45,609 nt of DNA, from contig JAQVHY010000006.1 of NCBI GenBank assembly GCA_028695935.1, positions 1 through 45,609 of the forward strand, given 5' to 3'. The notes under the pieces are model-generated. The model was not told the DNA's origin. It saw nothing but the letters and a program-made list of their open reading frames with translations, and searched no databases. This DNA is from Desulfobacca sp. (GTDB taxonomy: Bacteria > Desulfobacterota > Desulfobaccia > Desulfobaccales > Desulfobaccaceae). Position numbers and translations under genes: made by a program. This document shows, piece by piece, positions 6,308 through 14,597 of the stretch (positions are counted from its first letter, which is position 1; every line of letters starts with the position of its first letter).

Positions 6308-9070
6308 TTATTGAAAAGGCCTGATATCTTGGCCTTCGGTTAATGGTTCCAAAACGGCGCGGGCGCGGGCCTCTTTTTTGGCCAGCAACCGTAAGAAGGC
6401 TGGCAGCACGCTTAAGGCGGCCAGCAAAACACTGGTGCTGCCTACCGTGGCCAGCAGTCCCAAACTGAAGACCCCTTGATGGCTGGAAACCATCAGACTG
6501 CCAAACCCCACCGCGGTGGTCAGGGCTGACAGAGTAACGCCCTTGGCGGTGCTGGCCGGCAGGGTGATGCCGCGGGCCATCGGGTCTATCTTCCAACGCG
6601 ACAGGATGACAATGCCGTATTCCATCCCTTCCCCTAAAATTAGGGGCAGGAACAGAACATTGGCCTGGTTAAAGGAGACATCCAGCAGCCACATCAGGTT
6701 CAAGGTCCAGCCGGTGCCTACCAGTAAGGGGACAATGGCCAACAGGGCTAATTTTATATTGCGGAAAAAGAGCAACAATACGCAGGTTACCGCTAATAAC
6801 GCCAGGCCGGCGGCGACCAGGCAGGCATTACGGAAGGCGGAAGTAAAGACGTAGAGTAATACCGGGTCACCTACCACATTTGGGTCCACCGTGCGCAGAT
6901 CATGGACAAATCTGGCCAGCGGTTCCCGATCCCAGACATCCTGGGCCGGAAACACGCGGATCAGATAGCTGCCCTGCGAGCCAATGAATCGTTCCCGGAC
7001 CTCTTGCGGCAAATCGCTGATCTGGGGGGGCGGGGTATTCAGACTACTAGTTAGCAACTGCCATTTATCCTGGAGATCAGCAAAGAACTGCTGTTCAAAC
7101 CTTGCCAATCGTGCCGCGATCGCCTTATCGGGATTCTGACGCAACAAGGTCAAAAGCTGGGAAAGCAGCAGATTGGCTTCATCCAATTGGACTTTGGTGA
7201 CTTGGTTTTCCGGCTCCCAACTGCTGTTCTGAGCCTGCGACAGCTTGAAGTGAATCCGGCCCAGTACTGATGCCAGTTCGGCGGGGGAAGAGGACCGTGG
7301 TAAACTTACCGGAAACTCGACCTCACTGAGTACCGGTCTCAGCTCCTGCAACAGATGTTGCTTATATTCCGGGTCGCGGGGCAGAAAAGAGAGGATGGAT
7401 TCGACATTCGATACCGTGGGCAACTGTTTTAAGGCCCGGGTCCGAGCCTGAATCTCTTCTGGACTGCAAACGGTCATGACCCCATAAACACTGGAATATT
7501 GCGAGTCCTCTAATATTTTAAGTTCCCAAACTACCGACTCGGTTTCCTGATTTTGGAGGTTCAAGGGATTCAAGTCGAAGGGCACATACCACAGGCTGAT
7601 GCCTCCCAGGGCGGCAAAGGCCAGTCCCACGGCCAGAATCAACCCGGGCCGCTGCCATTTGAGCGATAAAAAGGGCTGGGGATGAGGTTCGATGGCTTTA
7701 CCCGTCTCCGCTAGCTGGCACTTTTCAACCAGAAAGACCAGAGCCGGCTGTACCAATAAAGTGACCAATAACATGGCGGGGATGCCCATGAAAAGGATCA
7801 GGCCGAGCTCCGCCAGTCCTTGGAAACCCGTAAAAATTAGGGGAATGAAGGAGACGGTGGTTGCCAGCGCGGCGTAAATGATCCCGGGCATGCCATATCT
7901 TTGGGTTCCCCACAAAGCTCGCAAGGTGCAACGCCGGCTCCCATTTTCCTCTTCTTCGAGATGGCAGAACCAATGGATGCCGTAGTCAATGGTGATACCC
8001 ATCATCAGGGGGGCAAAAACCATGGAGAGGATATTGAGATGGCCTACCACCAGGGTAGTTAGACCAAAGGTCCAGGATAGTCCGACCAGCAGGACCACGA
8101 CTTCCACCAGCGGACGTTTCAGGCTGCGGAAGAAGAGAACAAGCAGGAAAAATTGACCCAGCAGCGATAACCAGGTGGCCAAGGTGATGTCCTGGAGGGA
8201 ATCAGTCATCTCATCGCTTTCCAGGGCCTCAGGGCCGGTAACCCCGACCTGGATGTCCGGGAAGCGAGTCTTAACCTGCTCGACGATCTGGCGCAAGTGG
8301 TTCAGGATTTTGGTTGATTCGGTATAGTCCCGGGCATTGGTGGTGATCAGGAAAAGTAGATATTGATCACCCTTGGTAAAAAAATAGCCCTCTTCTTGCC
8401 AATCTCCAAATTCCTTCGGAAAGACGGCGCGCAAGGGAGATTGATAAGGAGACCCATCATCCAGAGAATGATAAAATTCTCGTAGAGTGGCGTTCAAGAA
8501 ACTTAAATCTGGTAGCCGGGCTTTTTCTTCCTGCAGAAATTCAGTAAATAATTGCCCGAGCATATCGCGGGTGATTTCTTCGTTGATGGCGGTAAAGAAT
8601 TGGGTCAGCGAAGGCTCAGCAGCCAGAGCCGTCATCACCTCGCGAGACTCCAGAAGCTTATCTTTGATCTCGCCGATCTGCTCGGGTTTCATGTAAAGCA
8701 GCGCCCAAGACTTAAATTGCTCCGGATTCAAGTGATAAAAACGCTCGGAAAATTCCTCGGGATACTGACGTAGTTCCTGATCCAGGGCCTGGGCAAAGGC
8801 AATCGACTGTTTGCGATCATGGTTGCTAATGACCACGACCAGTCCATCTCTTTCCCCGAATTCCTGTTCCAGTTGTTCTTTCAGGGTGATCAGGTGTTGA
8901 TTACCGCCGATCAGTCCGCTTCGAGTGGTCTGGAAAGTCAGATTCTGGACCGTGTAATAAATCGATAGTCCGGCCAACAGCAAGGCAATGGTGACAATCG
9001 GCCAGGCAAGTCGATTCAGTAGGCGAATCCATATCTGAATCAGGCGATCAGATCTTTTTTCTGAGGACAA
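6308..9070 (-). CDS. RND/MMPL family exporter, HpnN-like
   Basis: 920-residue inner-membrane protein with the two-fold MMPL/RND layout: a first helix (about 20-38), a periplasmic porter domain (40-270), five or six helices (280-450), a second porter domain (480-730) and the second helix bundle (735-895). Motifs include the MGITIDYGIHWF segment of helix 4 and its second-half counterpart LGEGMEYGIVIL. Size and layout match HpnN, the exporter moving hopanoids to the outer membrane, and an MlaC/HpnM-like gene follows. No squalene-hopene cyclase is in the window, so the cargo may be another lipid. The start is TTG: the frame has a stop ten bases further up, no ATG nearby, and AAAGG eight bases before the TTG. 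Confidence 0.85.
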   Translation of the reverse strand: MSSEKRSDRLIQIWIRLLNRLAWPIVTIALLLAGLSIYYTVQNLTFQTTRSGLIGGNQHLITLKEQLEQEFGERDGLVVVISNHDRKQSIAFAQALDQELRQYPEEFSERFYHLNPEQFKSWALLYMKPEQIGEIKDKLLESREVMTALAAEPSLTQFFTAINEEITRDMLGQLFTEFLQEEKARLPDLSFLNATLREFYHSLDDGSPYQSPLRAVFPKEFGDWQEEGYFFTKGDQYLLFLITTNARDYTESTKILNHLRQIVEQVKTRFPDIQVGVTGPEALESDEMTDSLQDITLATWLSLLGQFFLLVLFFRSLKRPLVEVVVLLVGLSWTFGLTTLVVGHLNILSMVFAPLMMGITIDYGIHWFCHLEEEENGSRRCTLRALWGTQRYGMPGIIYAALATTVSFIPLIFTGFQGLAELGLILFMGIPAMLLVTLLVQPALVFLVEKCQLAETGKAIEPHPQPFLSLKWQRPGLILAVGLAFAALGGISLWYVPFDLNPLNLQNQETESVVWELKILEDSQYSSVYGVMTVCSPEEIQARTRALKQLPTVSNVESILSFLPRDPEYKQHLLQELRPVLSEVEFPVSLPRSSSPAELASVLGRIHFKLSQAQNSSWEPENQVTKVQLDEANLLLSQLLTLLRQNPDKAIAARLARFEQQFFADLQDKWQLLTSSLNTPPPQISDLPQEVRERFIGSQGSYLIRVFPAQDVWDREPLARFVHDLRTVDPNVVGDPVLLYVFTSAFRNACLVAAGLALLAVTCVLLLFFRNIKLALLAIVPLLVGTGWTLNLMWLLDVSFNQANVLFLPLILGEGMEYGIVILSRWKIDPMARGITLPASTAKGVTLSALTTAVGFGSLMVSSHQGVFSLGLLATVGSTSVLLAALSVLPAFLRLLAKKEARARAVLEPLTEGQDIRPFQ

Positions 9071-9251
9071 CGGTTCGACCTTTAATTTAAACTAAATGGC
9101 GTTGACTGAGGTCAACGGCACTGGATTTAGACTAAAACTGCCTACCATAAGAACCACAACGCATACAGAACATAGGTTCATTATGGTGATTATTTTAATC
9201 ATTGAGTTGTTCTATTTCAAGACTACAATCCTGTCCTGCAGCAATCCTCCA

Positions 9252-9289
9252 GATAAAACAAACTACCAGGGCCATCCCGGCCCTGGTAG
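9252..9289 (-). terminator. Rho-independent terminator after the TolC-like gene
   Basis: Perfect 11-bp stem CTACCAGGGCC/GGCCCTGGTAG (9263-9273 with 9279-9289) and a 5-base loop. On the minus strand it is followed by TTTGTTTTATC. It lies 40 bp past the stop of the TolC-like gene and before the HpnN-like gene, so the latter probably has its own promoter in 9071-9250. Confidence 0.8.
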
Positions 9290-9328
9290 GATCTTGGTCT
9301 TCGCTATGGGAGAGCCGGTAAAAAACTT

Positions 9329-10726
9329 TTACTGGCTCTGGCCTTCTTTTTCCCCGGGCAGTCGGACCCGGTACATTCCTGTTGCTTTGTCTAATTGCAC
9401 TTTGGCCAGGTGATAATCATAAAGCGCCATGAGATAATCGCCCCGGAATTGCCCGTAACGTTCAAAGGCTTGGAAAATGTTATCCATTTTACCGATACCC
9501 ATGTCAAAGTTGCTGAGCTCGGTGACCAACCAGCGCCGGGCGTTAACGTAAGCCCGGTCTAGCCCCAGGGTTTTCTTATAACTTTCTTTGACCTTGCCAT
9601 AAGCCTGAGCCACTTCCACCGGAATACCCATCAGGGCCGTGCCTTGCATATTCTGTAGTTGATGTAATTCGGCCTGAGCCTGGCCGATCTTGGCCTTGGT
9701 AATCCCAAAATCCAGATGCATATGCATGCCCAGATAGGGAAAGGCATAGCTGGTATTGAAGTAATCCTCCGAATAGGGGTTGTGCCAGGTTTGCCGCCCT
9801 GGTGCCCCGGCATAGGCTCCTTTGAGACCTAAGAACAGCGATGGCCAGCGATCGGCCTTAGCAGCTTCGACGAGCAGTTTGCGGGCCTCCAGGCCTTCTT
9901 TCAGTTGGGCAAACTCAGGTCTCAGGTCTAAGGCTTTTTCAACATACTGCTCTACTGCTGCAGGCGGAGCCGAAGGTTGGGGTAGCTCCAGGGGTACTTT
10001 AAAGTCCTGGTTGGGACCATAGTCGATTAAGGCCTTGATGGCCTTATAGGCGACCTTGGCACCCTCCTCGGCTTCGGCGGCGAACTTGTCAACCGACCCT
10101 TCATACATGTCTAGACGGTACCGGTCACTTTCTTGGACCGCGGGCGAACCCAGGCGCAACAAACGATCAATCCGTTCCCGGATATCGGAAAGATAGACCC
10201 GGGCATCTTTGACTTCCCCCACACCCTGCTGAGCCAGGATCAGACCATAATAGGCCCGGGACAGATCCCAAATGACATCCCCCTTTTTCTCTTCGACCTG
10301 GGCCTCTTTGACCTTGATGTTGTGAGACGCGGCTTTTTTGCGGTGGGCGATTTTACCGAAAGTGTAAAGCGGTTGGAAAACATGGGCATCTATGCGGCCA
10401 AACCAGCTCACCCCATGGATGCGGTTACTGGGGTCAGGGAAATAGATAGAGCTACCCCGTACTTCCGGTCGCCGTGTATTGGGGGCCACCCCGGTGATGG
10501 CCACCGCCTCAATCTGTGGATAATAATGACTCTTAGCCTGTTCATGTTGCTGCTTGGCCGCATCCACTTCACTTTTGCTAGCTTTGACCTGAGGGCTGAA
10601 TTCTAGTGCCATCTTTACCAATTCCGGCAATTCGAGCACCGGAACCTCGGCAGCTAACAGCCCCGCTGGCGCAACTAGGATGGCCAAGCATACCATCACT
10701 CCCCCTAATCGAACCCAACTACTCAT
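9329..10726 (-). CDS. TolC family outer-membrane efflux protein
   Basis: 465 residues. A signal peptide (MVCLAILVAPAGLLAA) precedes a TolC/OEP protein: two tandem OEP repeats of long amphipathic helices (about 40-230 and 255-440), opening with the typical LPELVKMALEFSPQVKASKS segment and a second ALDLRPEFAQLKEGLEARK segment. These proteins trimerise into an outer-membrane channel with a periplasmic tunnel for RND or ABC exporters. ATG with a strong GGAGG five bases upstream. It is on the same strand as the HpnN-like exporter but separated by a strong terminator, so partnership with that exporter is plausible but not shown. Confidence 0.92.
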   Translation of the reverse strand: MSSWVRLGGVMVCLAILVAPAGLLAAEVPVLELPELVKMALEFSPQVKASKSEVDAAKQQHEQAKSHYYPQIEAVAITGVAPNTRRPEVRGSSIYFPDPSNRIHGVSWFGRIDAHVFQPLYTFGKIAHRKKAASHNIKVKEAQVEEKKGDVIWDLSRAYYGLILAQQGVGEVKDARVYLSDIRERIDRLLRLGSPAVQESDRYRLDMYEGSVDKFAAEAEEGAKVAYKAIKALIDYGPNQDFKVPLELPQPSAPPAAVEQYVEKALDLRPEFAQLKEGLEARKLLVEAAKADRWPSLFLGLKGAYAGAPGRQTWHNPYSEDYFNTSYAFPYLGMHMHLDFGITKAKIGQAQAELHQLQNMQGTALMGIPVEVAQAYGKVKESYKKTLGLDRAYVNARRWLVTELSNFDMGIGKMDNIFQAFERYGQFRGDYLMALYDYHLAKVQLDKATGMYRVRLPGEKEGQSQ

Positions 10727-10913
10727 TTTCTCCTCCCTATCACTGGATCTTTATACCAGTGTGCTTGTTCCCGTAAACCAGGCGGCTCAGGATTACTACT
10801 AACTACTGAGCAAGCACGGTTCACCCCTTATATTTAAAGAACCAAATTTATGGGCCGCTTGGGCTTATTAATTGGGTTCCTTTAGCCATTTTACTCCTTA
10901 TCTCAATATTTAG

Positions 10914-11504
10914 TCAATCTTCTTTGCTGACCACCGTAACATGATTGGTGGACCGCTCCACATAGGGCCAGCTCAGGTGGAGGCTGGCGCGGCTCAGCAC
11001 CCATAACTCAGGAATGATTTCCGAGACCAATTTGCCACCGACAAATACCCGCACTACTGAACTTTCGGAAACCACCACCGCGATGGCTTCGGTTTCTTTG
11101 GTGATGGAGGCCGCGGCCATGTGGCGAGACCCTAACCCTAGGGGCAAATCAATGCCCACCGATGAAGAATTAAGGTATCGGCAGGCCGAGACCGCGACGC
11201 CTTCCCCATTAACCACAAACGCGCCGTCTAATTGCGCCAACTCCTTGATGGTCTCACGCATATTAGGATTGTCAATCCGTTTCACCTCGTCCGGATGTCC
11301 AAACAAGGGATCCAATATCAGACATTTGGATTGGGCCAGCACCGCGTCTGAATCATAGATGATAAACAAGGTGCCGATTTTCCTACCCTCGCGGCCTTCA
11401 CGGGCCAATTCCACCGCCAGGGTGATGACATGTTCCAGCACCTCGCGCTCAACACCCTGTTTTCTGGCGCAAATCTCGTCAAATAGATGGGTATCAGGAA
11501 ACAC
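10914..11504 (-). CDS. Stand-alone diadenylate cyclase (DAC/DisA_N) domain protein
   Basis: 196 residues; predicted to make cyclic di-AMP from two ATP. The DAC core is present: LDGAFVVNGEGV (the DGA motif at 93-95), PLGLGSRHMAAASIT (SRH at 126-128) and ETEAIAVVVSE. The usual RHR motif reads RHM here. There are no transmembrane helices (unlike CdaA) and no HhH DNA-binding region (unlike DisA); the first 85 residues form a small helical/strand region with GTLFIIYDSD. GTG start, since a stop codon lies 18 bases upstream in frame. It is monocistronic, flanked by intergenic gaps. C-di-AMP usually controls potassium, osmotic balance or wall growth. Confidence 0.88.
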   Translation of the reverse strand: MFPDTHLFDEICARKQGVEREVLEHVITLAVELAREGREGRKIGTLFIIYDSDAVLAQSKCLILDPLFGHPDEVKRIDNPNMRETIKELAQLDGAFVVNGEGVAVSACRYLNSSSVGIDLPLGLGSRHMAAASITKETEAIAVVVSESSVVRVFVGGKLVSEIIPELWVLSRASLHLSWPYVERSTNHVTVVSKED

Positions 11505-12059
11505 CGTTCGTTCTCTGAACTATGAAAGTTTTATGGCGCCGCGCTACTCCTTATTAATCGGGAAGATGCACCGATAACCTGAAATATAAGTTAAATTACC
11601 AAATAAAAATTTTTTTTTCAATTGAATAGTAGTATTGTCCTGACTTTCGCAGACCTTCTCTAAGGCACGGACGGCAGGCCGGGGCGGAAATTGTGGATAA
11701 CCTCCCGGTTGGTCCCCGAAGTCAAGTTTTCTTTATTGTATTATGTAGCTTGTCTTGATATTTTAATTCAATGAATGACGAGGGCCAGATTGCCAATCCC
11801 GTGGTGCGCTCCTGTAAAGCGATTAGCTGGATATCCTGCCGGTGTGAGGTAGAACCAAGGCATTAATGGTCAGCGCGGCAATTAAGCGCAGGGCCGTTTT
11901 TTTAATTAATGTTAAGTTTGCTCCACGACCGATAAATGTTCAGGATCTTGCCGAGCTTAAGGATGGCAGCCAGTTGCCGGAGACGCGTCAACTTAATAAC
12001 CTCGCATCTCTCACTCCCAATCGGGTCTTTATTGTTAAGGCTGATTCCGGAGTACGACC
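11505..12059. other. Intergenic region between divergent DAC and hddA genes
   Basis: About 555 bp holding the presumed promoters of two divergent genes. The left half is AT-rich (A/T runs near 11590-11625 and 11735-11775). I see no convincing -35/-10 pair, riboswitch or tRNA. The right half contains the doubtful ORF listed at 11866-12063. Confidence 0.5.
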
Positions 12060-12063
12060 ATGA
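11866..12063 (+). CDS. Doubtful small ORF upstream of hddA
   Basis: 65 codons. AAGG lies five bases before the ATG, and the stop TGA overlaps the hddA ATG as ATGA, an arrangement often seen in coupled genes. The predicted protein is basic, with no signal peptide, membrane helix or recognised motif. The coding case rests only on the overlap and the RBS; hddA also has its own CGGAG. It may be a real leader or accessory peptide, a remnant, or chance. Confidence 0.25.
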   Translation: MVSAAIKRRAVFLINVKFAPRPINVQDLAELKDGSQLPETRQLNNLASLTPNRVFIVKADSGVRP

Positions 12064-13079
12064 TCATTACCCAAACCCCCTTACGCATCAGCTTCGTGGG
12101 CGGCTTTACCGACTTTCGGGATTTCTGGAGCCAGGAAGAGGGCGCGGTCCTATGCACCGCGATTGACAAATTCATTTATGTCATCGTCAATAAACGTTTT
12201 GATGATCAGATTGTCCTGAACTACTCGCAACGGGAAGTAGTCCAGCGGCTGGACGATATTCAGCATGGCCTGATTCGGGAAGCGCTGCGCCTCACCGGCC
12301 TGGAGCACGGCGTCGAAGTGGTCACCTTGGCCGATGTTCCTACTGAGGGCTGCGGGTTAGGGTCCTCCAGCAGTGTTACGGTGGGGCTGTTAAATGCCTT
12401 CCATAATTTTTTAGGCCGTGCGGTAACTCCGGCTCAATTGGCCTGCGAGGCCTGTCAGATCGAAATAGACATCTTGAAAAAGCCCATCGGCATCCAGGAC
12501 CAATATATTGCCGCCTATGGCGATTTATGTACCTTCCGCTTCCGGACCGATGGCCGCGTCGAACCAGAACGGCTTGACCTGCCCTGGTCTCGAAAACGTT
12601 GCCTGGAAAAACACCTCTATCTTTTTTATTTGGGCAATACCCGCCAGGCAGATCCGATTTTAGCGAAAATTACCGCCAATATCGGCGCCCGCCGGCCGGA
12701 CCTGAGGGCTATCCGGGATCAAGTCTGGAAAATGCGGGATTTATTGCTCCAAGGAAAGCTGGATGATTTTGGCCGGGCGCTGCACCAGGGCTGGTTGGCC
12801 AAACGGGCGCTCAGCGCGGCTATTTCCAACCGCCAGATCGATCGAATTTACCAGCAAGCTCGGGAGGCTGGAGCTATCGGAGGTAAGGTCAGCGGCGCGG
12901 GTGGGGGCGGCTTTATCCTGCTTTATTGTTCGCCTTCCCAAATTAATCGGGTTCGAGAACGGCTTGCGCATCTGCGAGAATTGCCCTTTCAATTCGAACC
13001 CCAAGGCTCCCGAGTAATCTTTAATCAACCACCGACACGCCATAGAAATATCGAAATGGTCGGTAATTTCTGGCGTTGA
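12060..13079 (+). CDS. hddA: D-glycero-D-manno-heptose 7-phosphate kinase (HddA-like GHMP kinase)
   Basis: 339 residues. A GHMP-family kinase with the N-terminal TPLRISFVGGFTDF strand, the ATP loop GCGLGSSSSVTVGLL, and the C-terminal GGKVSGAGGGGF motif. The TDFRDFW opening and the QDQYIAAYG segment are typical of HddA, which phosphorylates D-glycero-alpha-D-manno-heptose 7-phosphate at C1 for nucleotide-activated heptose of LPS or S-layer glycans. ATG with CGGAG seven bases upstream. Its usual partners (gmhA, gmhB, hddC) are not in the window, so the step is isolated here; other sugar-1-kinases of the same clade cannot be excluded. Confidence 0.85.
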   Translation: MIITQTPLRISFVGGFTDFRDFWSQEEGAVLCTAIDKFIYVIVNKRFDDQIVLNYSQREVVQRLDDIQHGLIREALRLTGLEHGVEVVTLADVPTEGCGLGSSSSVTVGLLNAFHNFLGRAVTPAQLACEACQIEIDILKKPIGIQDQYIAAYGDLCTFRFRTDGRVEPERLDLPWSRKRCLEKHLYLFYLGNTRQADPILAKITANIGARRPDLRAIRDQVWKMRDLLLQGKLDDFGRALHQGWLAKRALSAAISNRQIDRIYQQAREAGAIGGKVSGAGGGGFILLYCSPSQINRVRERLAHLRELPFQFEPQGSRVIFNQPPTRHRNIEMVGNFWR

Positions 13080-13289
13080 AAATCTATCCCAGATTATTGC
13101 CTCCGGATACCGGTGAGGCCTGTCGGTGTCAAGCTCATCCGTTATGGGAAAATTTGCCCTGCTAAGCAGTAAAAAAGTTCATCGTTGCCTTAGTCTTCGA
13201 ACCGGCCAGGAATGTTTTAACCGGGCTTGGCTGAATCTGGTCAGTAGCCTGGGTTATAAGGATATCTTAATACTTTACCTCAAAGTCTT

Positions 13290-14597
13290 TTACCAACCCA
13301 GATATTTCCGCACCCGTGGCGGCGCCTTAGCCTGCAGCCAGGTCTTAATTTCGGCCATGCCCGCTTCCAGCACCCGCAGTTTTGAGTCAAGCTCTTCCGA
13401 CAGCGGGCCGGTGCGCCACAGGAGGGACGGGGTCGGACCGGTGGCTTCCCAGGTCCGCAGGGCGAAAAGCAGGCTGCGGAGGTCAGCGCCTCGGACCCGA
13501 TTGGTTAACAGCCGGTCATCGGCCAAGGCGTCATAAAGATAATCCTGGCCCTGATCGGTGCCGATCTGATGCAGCGCGGCCCGGCGCAGCAGACAGGGAA
13601 AACAATAGCCGCAATTGCCCTGAGTTTGGCGGTGCCAGCGGGCGACCACCGGATGAGAGCAGGACAGGGTGTGAGGCAGCAAGACGCGCAACAGTTCCTG
13701 GCTTCGACTGGAAGCCAGCATTTCGCCTTTGGTCTGCCCCTGGTAGGGGTTGACCAGGGGGTGGAGAATCTTTATCTGGCGAAACAGGTCTTGCAAATTT
13801 TGAATGACATAAGGATGGGTGGTGCGGGTGCTGTAGCTGCCCAAACGGTTCAGGGTGAGCGGCGGGTTGAGGCTGATAAAACCGTTTTCCGGGACCAGAA
13901 GCGGCAGCCTCGGCTTAAAGGCCCCGGCCACCGCCAGTCCCAGGGCGATAAACAGCAGGGAGCGGCTCCGGAGGCTTAATTCCGGGGCCTCCAGTTGCAC
14001 CCGTAGGCCTAGATGGTGGACGCGCTCTGCCCCGTAATGTTGGGTCAGGGCCGCGGCCAGATTTTTTTGATACCCGGCCAGTTGTCCGAAATCATAGTGA
14101 CTGACCAATATCAGCCGGTAACCAGCCTCCAGGAAATCGAGGGCCCCGACCAGCGAATCAACCCCGCCGGAAAACAGGCAGACCAGATCCGGTTGCCAAG
14201 CTAAGTGCCACTCCGCCTGGAAGCCTAAGTCAGGGTTTAGTGGTCGGGGCACCAGTTGCCAGCGGTCCCCGGTGAGGAACTCCAAAGCCGGGGTCAGATC
14301 GGTCAGCGGTGCCATCCAGGCCGGACTTACCGGGACTTCCAGAACCAGCTCCCGGGTCCAGGCGTCCGCGGCAGTGGACCGGAGCACCAGCTTGTCCGCG
14401 GCCCAGACGCCGATCGCGAATAGCAGCAATGATTGATATTCCGGGCCGGGAAGCTGGGGGCTGGCCCACAGATGCTGCAGATTATGGTGCACCGTGAAGC
14501 CGGCAGTCGAGGGCCACAGGCTGAGATCAGCCGCATATTTCTCGGGGGTGTAAGGGGTTTCCTGGGGATGACCCCGGACAAAAATTCTAGCCGCCAT
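13290..14597 (-). CDS. qatC: QueC-like protein QatC (Qat anti-phage type)
   Basis: 435 residues. It has an N-terminal domain (1-130) typical of QatC rather than QueC, with AIGVWAADKLVLR, an RELVLEVPVSPAW strand and ALEFLTGDRW. A PP-loop ATPase domain follows, with SGGVDS at 143-148, then the QatC-type PENGFISLNPP and STRTTHP motifs. The zinc site is Cys313, 329, 332 and 335 (GNCGYCFPC). QueC converts 7-carboxy-7-deazaguanine to preQ0 with ATP; QatC is the QueC-like member of the QatABCD defence system. The ATG lies inside the end of qatB (11-bp overlap) with no RBS of its own, so translation is coupled. It is not the housekeeping QueC, which is near 220-230 residues and lacks this N-terminal domain. 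Confidence 0.85.
   Translation of the reverse strand: MAARIFVRGHPQETPYTPEKYAADLSLWPSTAGFTVHHNLQHLWASPQLPGPEYQSLLLFAIGVWAADKLVLRSTAADAWTRELVLEVPVSPAWMAPLTDLTPALEFLTGDRWQLVPRPLNPDLGFQAEWHLAWQPDLVCLFSGGVDSLVGALDFLEAGYRLILVSHYDFGQLAGYQKNLAAALTQHYGAERVHHLGLRVQLEAPELSLRSRSLLFIALGLAVAGAFKPRLPLLVPENGFISLNPPLTLNRLGSYSTRTTHPYVIQNLQDLFRQIKILHPLVNPYQGQTKGEMLASSRSQELLRVLLPHTLSCSHPVVARWHRQTQGNCGYCFPCLLRRAALHQIGTDQGQDYLYDALADDRLLTNRVRGADLRSLLFALRTWEATGPTPSLLWRTGPLSEELDSKLRVLEAGMAEIKTWLQAKAPPRVRKYLGW

Noticed and set aside
6285-6596. N-terminal extension of the MlaC-like ORF (start at 6596)
   Set aside because: The extra 104 residues lie in another frame of the RND gene; the signal peptide and RBS fit the ATG at 6284.
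13126-13536. Plus-strand ORF of 136 codons after hddA
   Set aside because: More than half is the antisense shadow of the end of qatC, and the sequence is Ser/Arg-rich without motifs.
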